A stretch of DNA of 14,445 bases from an uncultured Clostridia bacterium (GTDB lineage: Bacteria > Bacillota > Clostridia > TANB77 > CAG-508). A model generated the notes under the pieces. That model ran no database searches. It was not told the DNA's origin and saw only the letters and a program-made list of their open reading frames with translations. The stretch's first letter is position 1. Each line of letters opens with the position of its first letter. The stretch covers positions 1-14,445 of the forward strand of contig CAKOYU010000025.1 in assembly GCA_934130975.1 (NCBI GenBank), read 5' to 3'. Made by a program: the position numbers and the translations under genes. Shown one piece after another: positions 7,281 through 14,445 of the stretch.

Positions 7281-7727
7281 TTATTTTTCTACTACATCAA
7301 CTTTTATTTTTCCATAAACACCTTCAAACAATTTCACGTCAACTGTATGAATCCCTAGTGTTTTTATTGTTTCTTTTAAATCAATTTTCTTTTTGTCTAT
7401 TTTTATTTTGTGTTGTTTTTCTAAAGTTTCTGCAATTTCTTTTGCTGAAACTCCTCCAAATATTTTTCCGTTTTCTCCAGCTTTAACTTCTATTCTTGTC
7501 ATTATTTTTGTTAATTTTTCTGCAAGTTTTTTTGCTTCTTCTTTTTCAGTATCTTTTTTAAATTGAGTTGAATCTTTTTGTGCTTTTAATTTGCTCATAT
7601 TTCCTGCGTTAGCTTCAATTGCCAAATTCTTAGGGAATAAGAAGTTACGTGCATATCCATCTGATGCATTTATAACTTCATCTTTTTTTCCTACTCCTTT
7701 TATATCTGCTTTTAATATTACTTTCAT
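7281..7727 (-). CDS. rplI: 50S ribosomal protein bL9
   Basis: bL9 binds 23S rRNA near the L1 stalk and reaches toward the neighbouring ribosome. The N-terminal RNA-binding domain carries the family signature MKVILKADIKGVGKKDEVINASDGYARNFLFPKNLA (1-36). A long Lys/Glu-rich connecting helix (about 45-75) follows, then the C-terminal domain with GKIFGGVSAKEIAETL. Its 148 residues equal the usual family length. The ATG at 7725-7727 is preceded by AAGGAGGAG at 7-8 nt, one of the strongest sites in the window, fitting a ribosomal protein. It lies 21 nt after gdpP and 19 nt before dnaB, in one operon. Confidence 0.97.
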   Translation of the reverse strand: MKVILKADIKGVGKKDEVINASDGYARNFLFPKNLAIEANAGNMSKLKAQKDSTQFKKDTEKEEAKKLAEKLTKIMTRIEVKAGENGKIFGGVSAKEIAETLEKQHKIKIDKKKIDLKETIKTLGIHTVDVKLFEGVYGKIKVDVVEK

Positions 7728-7748
7728 GTTTGCTCCTCCTTTTGAATT

Positions 7749-9764
7749 TTATTCTTTTTCAGCAAAGTATTCTTCTATTTTATTTATAAGTTCTTGTTTA
7801 GCTTCATCAATTGTCATATTTTCTAATTGTGCTCCGGCAAGAGTTATATGTCCTCCGCCTCCAAGTTTTTCAAGTATAACTTGAACATTTATATCTCCAA
7901 TTGAACGTCCACTAATACAAATTTTATTTTCCATTTGTCCTAAAACAAATGATGCTGTTATATTTCCTATTGTTAATAATTCATCTGCTGCTTTGGCACA
8001 GATTAAACTTGTATCTTTTTCTTTTATCTCATAAGTAGCTATTGCTATATTATTATGAATAACTTCAGACTTTTTTACAATTTCAGAAATTCTATTATAA
8101 CTTTCCAAATCACTTTGAAACCATTTTTTTACTTTTATTATATCTATACCGCATCTACGTAAATATGCAGCTGCTTCAAATGTTCTTACACCTGTTTTAA
8201 ATGTAAAGTTTTTTGTATCAATCATTATTCCTGCATATAATGCTTCTGCTTCTATTGTTGGTAATTCAACCTCTACTTGTGTATATTGGATTAATTCCGT
8301 TACTAACTCTGCAGCTGATGATGCATATACTTCTTGGAATGTTAAAGTACTTTGACTTATAAAGTCTGCACTTCTTCTATGATGATCTATTACCACTATT
8401 TTATTTGTTTTTTCTAATAATTCTGGTTGTTCTACATATGATTTTTTATGTGTATCAACAACTACTAATAATGTTTCTGCATCCATAATATCTAATGCTT
8501 TTTCTTTATTTATTAATACTTCGTTATATTCTTCTGGCAAACATTCTGCAAATGTCTTTATTGATGTTGATTCTCTATTAGCTACTATATACGCATCTTT
8601 TTTTAAAGTTTTTGCAATTCTATATATACCTAAGGCTGAGCCCATTGCATCTATATCTGGATTTACATGTCCCATTATAATAACTTGTTTACATTCTGCT
8701 ATTAATTCTTCTAATGCATGTGCAACTATTCTTGCTTTTACTTTAGTCCTTTTTTCTACCTCTTCTACTTTTCCACCAAAGAATTGATATTTTCCATTTT
8801 CTCTTATTACTGCTTGGTCTCCACCTCTACCAAGTATAACATCCATAGCTGCTGATGCTGATTTATATATTTCACTGTCTGTTTTTCCTTCTGTTGATAT
8901 TGCTATACTTAATGTTAATTGTATTTTATCTTTTCTTACAATATCTTTTATTGAGTCTAATATAGCAAATTTGTTTTCTTTTATTTTTGCTAAGTTACGA
9001 TGTTCAAAAACATATACATATGTATCTCTGTCTTCTTTTACTAATATTCCATTTGTTTGATTTACCCAATCATATATCGTACTTTCTACTTTTGCCATTA
9101 GTTGAGTTTTTTGTTCTGCATTTACTCTTTGCATGACTTCCTCATAATTATCTACCATTATGATTCCAACACATGTATCTTTGTCTTTGTTTTCTTTTAT
9201 TAGTTCATATTTTTCTGTCTCGTCTATAAAATATAAGATTGCCATATATTCTGCTACTTTTTTTCTTTCACTTCTTTTTGTTTTTGATAATTCGCATTGT
9301 ACCTTATATTTTTTCTTGCCTATTTCTATATTTTTTATAATAGATTTTCTTCTTTGTTCTTTATTTTGATCTTTTTCTAGTTCTGCTTTTATGTCTATTA
9401 TTAAATCATTTATATATGAGTTTATATCAATGTTGGCAAATTCTGTAGCAAATTTTAGACTTTTCCATACTATATTTCCATCTGTTTCTATTATTATTAA
9501 TGGAAATGGTGCATTTATTAGACTTGTTTTTGCTGCTGAATCTACTGTTAATGTTAAGTCTTGTAATTGCTCTGATATTTCGCTTTTTCTCTTGTTGTTT
9601 GCTAAGTATGTATATCCTAATATTAATATATATACTATTAGTGATGGCATTATTAGGTTTGGTTTTAATATTGATACTGTTACTAATAATATAAATATTA
9701 TTACTAAATATATTTTTGTTCTTGATACTAAATTATCAAATAATTTTCTATTATTTCCTGACAT
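7749..9764 (-). CDS. gdpP: Cyclic-di-AMP phosphodiesterase GdpP (DHH/DHHA1 family)
   Basis: GdpP hydrolyses cyclic di-AMP to pApA, controlling potassium and osmolyte balance and cell-wall stress in Firmicutes. Two membrane helices (about 18-33 and 38-54) are followed by a PAS-like sensor region (about 80-185), a degenerate GGDEF domain (about 195-325) ending in AMDVILGRGGDQAVIR, and the catalytic DHH domain. That domain has H366, D370 and D372 in MGHVNPDIDAMGS, D437 in VVVDTHK, DHH at 460-462 and D516 in GIMIDTKNF. The DHHA1 domain ends with GGGGH at 635-639. All metal-binding residues are present, so it should be active. Length (671) is close to B. subtilis GdpP (about 659). The ATG at 9762-9764 has AAAGGAAA at 5-6 nt. 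It is the first gene of the operon with rplI, dnaB and tilS. Confidence 0.97.
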   Translation of the reverse strand: MSGNNRKLFDNLVSRTKIYLVIIFILLVTVSILKPNLIMPSLIVYILILGYTYLANNKRKSEISEQLQDLTLTVDSAAKTSLINAPFPLIIIETDGNIVWKSLKFATEFANIDINSYINDLIIDIKAELEKDQNKEQRRKSIIKNIEIGKKKYKVQCELSKTKRSERKKVAEYMAILYFIDETEKYELIKENKDKDTCVGIIMVDNYEEVMQRVNAEQKTQLMAKVESTIYDWVNQTNGILVKEDRDTYVYVFEHRNLAKIKENKFAILDSIKDIVRKDKIQLTLSIAISTEGKTDSEIYKSASAAMDVILGRGGDQAVIRENGKYQFFGGKVEEVEKRTKVKARIVAHALEELIAECKQVIIMGHVNPDIDAMGSALGIYRIAKTLKKDAYIVANRESTSIKTFAECLPEEYNEVLINKEKALDIMDAETLLVVVDTHKKSYVEQPELLEKTNKIVVIDHHRRSADFISQSTLTFQEVYASSAAELVTELIQYTQVEVELPTIEAEALYAGIMIDTKNFTFKTGVRTFEAAAYLRRCGIDIIKVKKWFQSDLESYNRISEIVKKSEVIHNNIAIATYEIKEKDTSLICAKAADELLTIGNITASFVLGQMENKICISGRSIGDINVQVILEKLGGGGHITLAGAQLENMTIDEAKQELINKIEEYFAEKE

Positions 9765-9798
9765 AAGGGTTTCCTTTCTTACCTTTTTATACTATTTT

Positions 9799-9827
9799 AG
9801 TATACTTCTAAACAGGCATTTTGTCAA
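9799..9827 (-). promoter_or_regulatory. Sigma-A promoter of the gdpP-rplI-dnaB-tilS operon
   Basis: On the minus strand TTGACA (9822-9827) and TATACT (9799-9804) are spaced by exactly 17 bp, near-perfect consensus. Transcription should start near 9792, giving a leader of about 28 nt before the gdpP ATG. There is little room for a riboswitch or attenuator. Confidence 0.85.
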
Positions 9828-9897
9828 GGTTTTCTGGCAAAAGGAATATCTCTTTTGGATAGCTGGACAAGCTTATGAATAAAAAAATTATGTATAA

Positions 9898-9948
9898 AAA
9901 ACAAGACAAAGAAGGTATCTTAGTTATGAACCATCTTTATCTTGTTTT
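9898..9948 (-). terminator. Rho-independent terminator of the 115-residue protein gene
   Basis: A 19-bp stem (9898-9916 with 9930-9948; one G-U pair and one mismatch) closes a 13-nt loop. On the minus strand it is followed by T residues. It begins 12 nt after the stop codon of the upstream 115-residue gene and insulates it from the gdpP promoter. Confidence 0.85.
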
Positions 9949-9959
9949 ACTTTGAGGTT

Positions 9960-10307
9960 CTAAAATAGTACAACCCCAGAGACTTCTTCTCCATTCCAAA
10001 ATGAATTACATTCGAAAACATCTATATCTGTATAGTTGTTATTTGATATGCGTTCCAGTTCGTCAAGAGCATATTGTTGAGATGTATAGTGAGCTACATA
10101 ATCGATTTTCCGTAAAACAGGATTTTCTTTTTTTTCAAACCATACTTTCAATGTATACTGACCATATCCGTCCCAAAAATCATTTGTCTCACTTATTCTT
10201 ACTTTTACAGCTTCGAATCCTTGGTCATAATTTTTACATATAAAACGATTAGCTTCATACACTGCAGTTCCTGGGTTTCCACTTGATGTAAAGATTTTAA
10301 TTTTCAT
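9960..10307 (-). CDS. Uncharacterised 115-residue protein
   Basis: I do not recognise this protein. It has no signal peptide or membrane helix and is probably cytoplasmic. It is rich in aromatic and acidic residues; the N-terminus (MKIKIFTSSGNPGTAVYEAN) looks like a beta strand, a glycine turn and a helix. Further strand-like segments occur at about 31-38 (EAVKVRIS) and 51-57 (YTLKVWF). Two cysteines (24 and 99) have no metal-site spacing. It is a real gene by context: the ATG at 10305-10307 has GGAGGT at 6 nt, a near-consensus promoter lies upstream and a strong terminator directly downstream, so it is a self-contained single-gene unit. It is divergent from the HD-domain gene, and the two may share regulation. 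No function is proposed. Confidence 0.85.
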   Translation of the reverse strand: MKIKIFTSSGNPGTAVYEANRFICKNYDQGFEAVKVRISETNDFWDGYGQYTLKVWFEKKENPVLRKIDYVAHYTSQQYALDELERISNNNYTDIDVFECNSFWNGEEVSGVVLF

Positions 10308-10360
10308 TTTGTTACCTCCATTATTTCTACACAGTCCCTTTCAACAAGTACTTAATCATA

Positions 10361-10389
10361 AGTATATCATATTTTACATAATATTGCAA
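10361..10389 (-). promoter_or_regulatory. Sigma-A promoter of the 115-residue protein gene
   Basis: On the minus strand TTGCAA (10384-10389) and TATACT (10361-10366) are spaced by 17 bp, with TG at the extended -10 position. The leader is about 45 nt. It is back to back with the plus-strand promoter at 10445-10472. Confidence 0.78.
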
Positions 10390-10444
10390 GTATATTATAA
10401 TTAATCATTAAATAGTATTGTTTAGTTTTGACACTTTTTTCCGG

Positions 10445-10472
10445 TTACATTCAGCCTTTCTTATGATATAAT
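10445..10472 (+). promoter_or_regulatory. Sigma-A promoter of the HD-domain gene
   Basis: TTACAT (10445-10450) and a perfect TATAAT (10467-10472) are spaced by 16 bp, with an extended TGA directly before the -10 box. The start codon lies about 40 bp downstream. This is the only convincing plus-strand promoter in the window. Confidence 0.7.
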
Positions 10473-10511
10473 ATTTTTAAGTATATTATTTTATTAAAAG
10501 GGTGAACTCTA

Positions 10512-11003
10512 TTGAAATATAATAAAGAATTTTATGAAATAATCAATGATATAATTGAAAATAAAACCGTGCAAGATTTAAAACTGTATAAGCATCATTA
10601 TCTTTACACTCGTTTTGAACATAGCTTATCAGTTTCTTACTACTCATATTTACTATGTAAATTTTTAAAGCTAGATTATAAATCTGCAGCTCGAGCTGGA
10701 TTATTACATGATTTATTTTTCTATGATTGCGAGAGCAAACTAACTAGACCAAAACATCACATACATATGCATCCTCAAATTGCACTCCACAACGCTCAAG
10801 AACTATTTCATTTAACTGACTTAGAAAAAGATATAATTTTAAAACATATGTGGCCATTAACATTAGCTATTCCTAAATATCATGAAAGTTTTGTCGTTAC
10901 TTTTATTGATAAATATTGTGCTTTTAAAGAATGGCGTAAATTTTGTGCTTATTCTTTATGCAAAAAATCCAATTGGTCTTTATTAAAATTAAATATTGGT
11001 TAA
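10512..11003 (+). CDS. Small HD-domain phosphohydrolase-like protein
   Basis: A 163-residue protein of the HD superfamily of metal-dependent phosphohydrolases. The metal-binding pattern is visible in order: His37 (RFEHSLSVS), His66-Asp67 (LLHDLFF), His87 (HMHPQIALHNA), His112 (ILKHMWPLT) and Asp133 (FIDKYCAF). The active site therefore looks complete. The small size and absence of other domains match stand-alone HD proteins common in Clostridia. The substrate, whether nucleotide, phosphate ester or other, cannot be told from sequence. The start is a TTG at 10512-10514, chosen because AAAAGGGTGA lies 6 nt upstream and no ATG is suitably placed. It is the only plus-strand gene and is convergent with rpoC. 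Confidence 0.9.
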   Translation: MKYNKEFYEIINDIIENKTVQDLKLYKHHYLYTRFEHSLSVSYYSYLLCKFLKLDYKSAARAGLLHDLFFYDCESKLTRPKHHIHMHPQIALHNAQELFHLTDLEKDIILKHMWPLTLAIPKYHESFVVTFIDKYCAFKEWRKFCAYSLCKKSNWSLLKLNIG

Positions 11004-11009
11004 TTAAGC

Positions 11010-11045
11010 AAAAATACACTACAAATTAAAATGTAGTGTATTTTT
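11010..11045. terminator. Bidirectional terminator between the HD-domain gene and rpoC
   Basis: A perfect stem (11011-11023 with 11032-11044, extendable by one A-T pair) closes an 8-nt loop. A-rich and T-rich flanks give a U-tail in either direction. It lies 7 nt after the HD-gene stop and 12 nt after the rpoC stop, so it serves both convergent transcripts. Confidence 0.9.
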
Positions 11046-11056
11046 TAATCTATAAA

Positions 11057-14000
11057 TTATTCTGCTTCTTGTACTTCTTCAGGTTCAGTTGTACTATCAG
11101 CTACTGTTGCCTCGTCTTCACCTTCAACTTTAATTTCAACATCTTGATATCTCTTCATACCAGTACCTGCTGGAATAAGTTTACCAATGATTACATTTTC
11201 TTTTAATCCTAATAGATGATCTTCTTTACCTTTTATAGCTGCTTCTGTTAATACTCTTGTTGTCTCTTGGAATGAAGCTGCTGATAAGAAACTATCTGTA
11301 GCAAGTGATGCTTTAGTGATTCCAAGTAATGCTCTCTTACCTGTTGCAGGACTTTTTCCTTCTGCAACAGCTTCTTTATTCTTGTCTTCAAATTCGTACA
11401 TATCTACTAAAGATCCTGGGAACATATCTGTATCTCCACCATCATCAACTCTCATTTTTCTAAGCATTTGTCTAGCTATTACTTCAACGTGTTTATCATT
11501 GATATCAACACCTTGGCTTCTATATGCTTTTTGGATTTCAGAAATTACATATTCATAAACTCCTTCTGGTCCTTTTATTGCTAAAATTTCAGCTGGATTT
11601 ATTGAACCTTCTATAAGTGGTTGTGCAGCTTTTACTTCGTCTCCATCTCTAACTTTTAGTTTTGATCCAAATGGTATTGTGTATGTTCTTGAATCATCTT
11701 TAGATGTAACAATTACCTCTAACTTCTTCTTAGATTCAGAAATTTTAACTGTACCATCTATTTCTGTAATTACTGCAACACCCTTTGGTTTTCTAGCTTC
11801 AAAAATTTCTTCAACTCTTGGAAGACCTTGAGTTATATCTGCTACACCAGCAACACCACCAGAGTGAATTGTTCTCATTGTTAACTGTGTACCAGGTTCA
11901 CCAATTGATTGAGCTGCTATGATACCAACAGACTCACCAATTGATACTAATTCTCTTCTTGCTAAGCCCATACCATAACATTTTTGACATACACCATGTT
12001 TACTTCTACATCCAATTACAGAACGTACAAATACTTGTGTATATCCTGCATCAACTATTTGTTTTGCAATTTCTTTATTAATCATTGTATTTTTATCTAC
12101 AATTAATTCTCCTGTTTCAGGATTTGTTATATCATTTAATGGATATCTTCCTTCTAGTCTTTCTTCTAATTTTTCTACTATTTGATTTCCATCTTTAATA
12201 TCTTCTAACATTAACCCCTCATTTGTTTCACAATCATGTTCTCTTACGATTATATCTTGTGATACATCTACTAATCTTCTTGTTAAGTATCCTGAATCGG
12301 CTGTTCTTAAGGCTGTATCTGAAAGTCCTTTACGAGCACCATGTGATGATATGAAATATTCTAGGGCATCTAGACCTTCACGGAAACATGATTTAATTGG
12401 TATTTCTACTGCTTTACCTGTAGTACTTGCCATAAGTCCACGCATACCTGCAATTTGTCTTAACTGGTTCATATTACCACGGGCTCCAGATTTAACCATC
12501 ATGTAAATTGGGTTCAAATCGCCAAAGTTTTCTTCCATTGCTTTACTTACATCATTTGTTGCTTTATCCCAAATTCCTACAACTGATTGATATCTTTCAT
12601 CATCAGTTATTAAACCTCTTCTATATTGATTTCTAACTTTTTCTACTTGCTTATCAGCCTCTGCTAATATATCTTTCTTTGATGCTGGTACTTCAACATC
12701 TGCAAGTGAGAATGTTATACCTGCTAATGTTGAATATTTAAATCCTAATGCTTTAATATAATCAATTACTTCTGCTGATTCTGTTAATCCATGTTTATCA
12801 ATTACTCTTTCTATAATTGTTCCCATTGATTTTTTCATTACAGGAAAATCTATTTCGTATTGGAATGGATCTTCATTTCTATCTATAAATCCTAAATCTT
12901 GAGGAATTCCTTGGTTGAATATAATTCTACCAACACTTGTTGGAATTTTCTTTGTTTTTATTTCTCCATCAATTTCTTTGCTTACTCTTACAAAGATTTT
13001 TGCATGTATTGAAACTGCTTTATTTTGGAATGCCATTAATGCTTCATCAGGATCTTTGAAGTATTTTCCTTCTCCTAATTCTCCATCTAATGTCATTGTT
13101 AAATAATAACTTCCTAAAATCATATCTAGTCTTGGTACAGCAACTGGCTTACCATCTTGTGGTTTTAATAAGTTATTTGTTGCAAGCATTAAGTATCTTG
13201 ATTCTGCTTGTGCTTCTGGTGTTAATGGTAAATGTATAGCCATCTGGTCACCATCGAAGTCAGCATTAAATGCTTCACAAACTAATGCATGTAACTTAAT
13301 TGCTCTACCTTCTACTAATACTGGTTCGAATGCTTGTATACCAAGTCTATGTAGTGTTGGAGCACGGTTTAACATTACTGGGTGATCTTTAATAACTTCT
13401 TCTAGAATTCCCCATACTTCTGGGCTTAATCTTTCTACCATTCTTTTTGCACTTTTTATATTATGTGCTAAATGTCTTTCAACTAATTCTTTCATTACAA
13501 ATGGTTTGAATAATTCAATTGCCATTTCTTTTGGTAGACCACATTGATATATTTTTAATTCTGGTCCTACTACGATTACTGAACGTCCTGAATAGTCAAC
13601 ACGTTTTCCTAATAAGTTTTGACGGAATCTACCTTGTTTTCCTTTTAATAAATCTGATAAAGATTTTAATGGTCTGTTTCCAGCACCTGTAACAGGTCTT
13701 CCTCTTCTTGAGTTATCTATTAAAGCATCTACTGATTCTTGTAACATTCTCTTTTCATTTCTTACAATGATTTCTGGTGCTCCAAGTTCAAGTAATCTCT
13801 TTAATCTGTTATTTCTGTTTATTACTCTTCTATATAAATCGTTTAAGTCTGATGTTGCAAATCTACCACCATCTAATTGAACCATTGGCCTTAAATCTGG
13901 TGGGATTACTGGTACAACATTCATTACCATCCATTCAGGTCTGTTTCCAGATTTTCTAAATGCTTCTACTGTGTCTAATCTTTTTATTAATTTTGCTTTT

Positions 14001-14445
14001 CTTTGTTCACTTGCAGATTCTAAGTCTTTTTCTATTTCTGCAGATAGTTTTTCTAAATCAACTTGTTCTAGTAATTTTCTGATTGCTTCTGCTCCCATTT
14101 CAGCTTTAAATGATTTTCTACCATATTTTTCTTCTGCTTCGTGATATTCTTTTTCATTTAAAACTTGGCATTTTTCTAGTCCTGATGTTCCTTTATCTGT
14201 TACTATATATGAAGCAAAGTATATTACTCTTTCAAGATTTCTTGGTGATACATCTAGCATTAATGCTATTCTACTTGGAATTCCTTTAAAATACCAAATA
14301 TGTGCAACTGGCGCAGCAAGTTCAATGTGTCCCATTCTTTCTCTTCTTACTTTTGCCTTTGTTACTTCAACACCACATCTATCACAAACTATACCTTTAT
14401 ATCTTACTCTTTTATATTTTCCACAATGACATTCCCAGTCTTTTG
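11057..14445 (-). CDS. rpoC: DNA-directed RNA polymerase subunit beta' (5' end cut by the window)
   Basis: This is the largest RNA polymerase subunit and carries the catalytic magnesium site. The reading frame stays open past the Met at 14335 to the window edge. The extra 36 codons encode the N-terminal zinc ribbon (CHC...CDRC, DNA 14350-14430), so the true start is off the right edge and about 60 residues are missing. Counting from that Met: NADFDGD, the Mg site, at 357-363 (DNA 13247-13267); the bridge helix at about 655-690; the second zinc site C702, C776, C783, C786; and the trigger loop at about 800-840. The trigger loop continues without the large SI3 insertion of proteobacteria. The acidic C-terminal tail and total size (about 1190 residues) fit Bacillus/Clostridium RpoC. 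rpoB is expected upstream, outside the window. Confidence 0.99.
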   Translation of the reverse strand, partial: KDWECHCGKYKRVRYKGIVCDRCGVEVTKAKVRRERMGHIELAAPVAHIWYFKGIPSRIALMLDVSPRNLERVIYFASYIVTDKGTSGLEKCQVLNEKEYHEAEEKYGRKSFKAEMGAEAIRKLLEQVDLEKLSAEIEKDLESASEQRKAKLIKRLDTVEAFRKSGNRPEWMVMNVVPVIPPDLRPMVQLDGGRFATSDLNDLYRRVINRNNRLKRLLELGAPEIIVRNEKRMLQESVDALIDNSRRGRPVTGAGNRPLKSLSDLLKGKQGRFRQNLLGKRVDYSGRSVIVVGPELKIYQCGLPKEMAIELFKPFVMKELVERHLAHNIKSAKRMVERLSPEVWGILEEVIKDHPVMLNRAPTLHRLGIQAFEPVLVEGRAIKLHALVCEAFNADFDGDQMAIHLPLTPEAQAESRYLMLATNNLLKPQDGKPVAVPRLDMILGSYYLTMTLDGELGEGKYFKDPDEALMAFQNKAVSIHAKIFVRVSKEIDGEIKTKKIPTSVGRIIFNQGIPQDLGFIDRNEDPFQYEIDFPVMKKSMGTIIERVIDKHGLTESAEVIDYIKALGFKYSTLAGITFSLADVEVPASKKDILAEADKQVEKVRNQYRRGLITDDERYQSVVGIWDKATNDVSKAMEENFGDLNPIYMMVKSGARGNMNQLRQIAGMRGLMASTTGKAVEIPIKSCFREGLDALEYFISSHGARKGLSDTALRTADSGYLTRRLVDVSQDIIVREHDCETNEGLMLEDIKDGNQIVEKLEERLEGRYPLNDITNPETGELIVDKNTMINKEIAKQIVDAGYTQVFVRSVIGCRSKHGVCQKCYGMGLARRELVSIGESVGIIAAQSIGEPGTQLTMRTIHSGGVAGVADITQGLPRVEEIFEARKPKGVAVITEIDGTVKISESKKKLEVIVTSKDDSRTYTIPFGSKLKVRDGDEVKAAQPLIEGSINPAEILAIKGPEGVYEYVISEIQKAYRSQGVDINDKHVEVIARQMLRKMRVDDGGDTDMFPGSLVDMYEFEDKNKEAVAEGKSPATGKRALLGITKASLATDSFLSAASFQETTRVLTEAAIKGKEDHLLGLKENVIIGKLIPAGTGMKRYQDVEIKVEGEDEATVADSTTEPEEVQEAE

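Noticed and set aside
9391..9882. 163-codon plus-strand open frame antisense to gdpP
   Set aside because: It lies mostly inside gdpP, has a low-complexity Phe/Ile/Asn translation, no RBS and runs across the gdpP promoter; it is a shadow of AT-rich coding sequence.
10425..10430. Perfect plus-strand TTGACA upstream of the HD-domain gene
   Set aside because: It is 36 bp before the only good TATAAT, far too long a spacer; TTACAT at 10445 with the extended -10 fits better.
1..14445. CRISPR arrays, tRNA or rRNA genes, prophage or toxin-antitoxin modules
   Set aside because: No regularly spaced direct repeats, cloverleaf-type sequences or matching protein motifs were seen on either strand.

Overview
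The window is AT-rich chromosomal DNA from a low-GC Gram-positive anaerobe, most likely an uncultured or gut-type member of Clostridia (Bacillota). This rests on a very AT-biased codon choice, strong AGGAGG-type ribosome binding sites, consensus sigma-A promoters (TTGACA/TATAAT), a Bacillus-type RpoC without the E. coli trigger-loop insertion, the gdpP-rplI-dnaB gene order known from Firmicutes, and an anaerobic ribonucleotide reductase activase (NrdG). No species can be named from the sequence alone. Nearly everything is on the minus strand; only one real gene (an HD-domain protein) and a possible mobile-element end lie on the plus strand.

Left part (1-2970): bases 1-70 hold two compact hairpins that look like the right end of an IS200/IS605-type (tnpB) element continuing off the left edge. 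Next comes rpsU (ribosomal protein S21, only 56 codons) with its own promoter and terminator. Between rpsU and nrdG is a ~197-bp imperfect palindrome (401-597) whose right end covers the nrdG stop codon. nrdG (anaerobic RNR activase) follows, then a 573-residue membrane-anchored protein of unknown function with a probable promoter upstream.

Central part (2976-9827): a housekeeping block of gdpP (c-di-AMP phosphodiesterase), rplI (bL9), dnaB (replicative helicase), tilS (tRNA-Ile lysidine synthetase) and ftsH (AAA+ membrane protease), transcribed leftwards. gdpP-rplI-dnaB-tilS is a tight operon driven by a near-perfect promoter at 9799-9827: gaps are about 20 nt, and tilS overlaps dnaB by 8 nt. 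ftsH has its own promoter at 4835-4863 and a terminator that begins inside its stop codon.

Right part (9898-14445): a 115-residue orphan protein forms a complete one-gene transcription unit (promoter, RBS, gene, terminator). It is divergent from a 163-residue HD-domain hydrolase with a TTG start. That gene converges on rpoC and shares a bidirectional terminator with it. rpoC runs off the right edge and lacks roughly its first 60 residues.

Most of the window is core information-processing machinery. The parts least explained by known biology are the palindromic element at 401-597, the 573-residue surface protein, the 115-residue orphan unit and the possible IS605-type end at the left edge. 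I found no tRNA, rRNA, CRISPR array or convincing defence or biosynthetic system.
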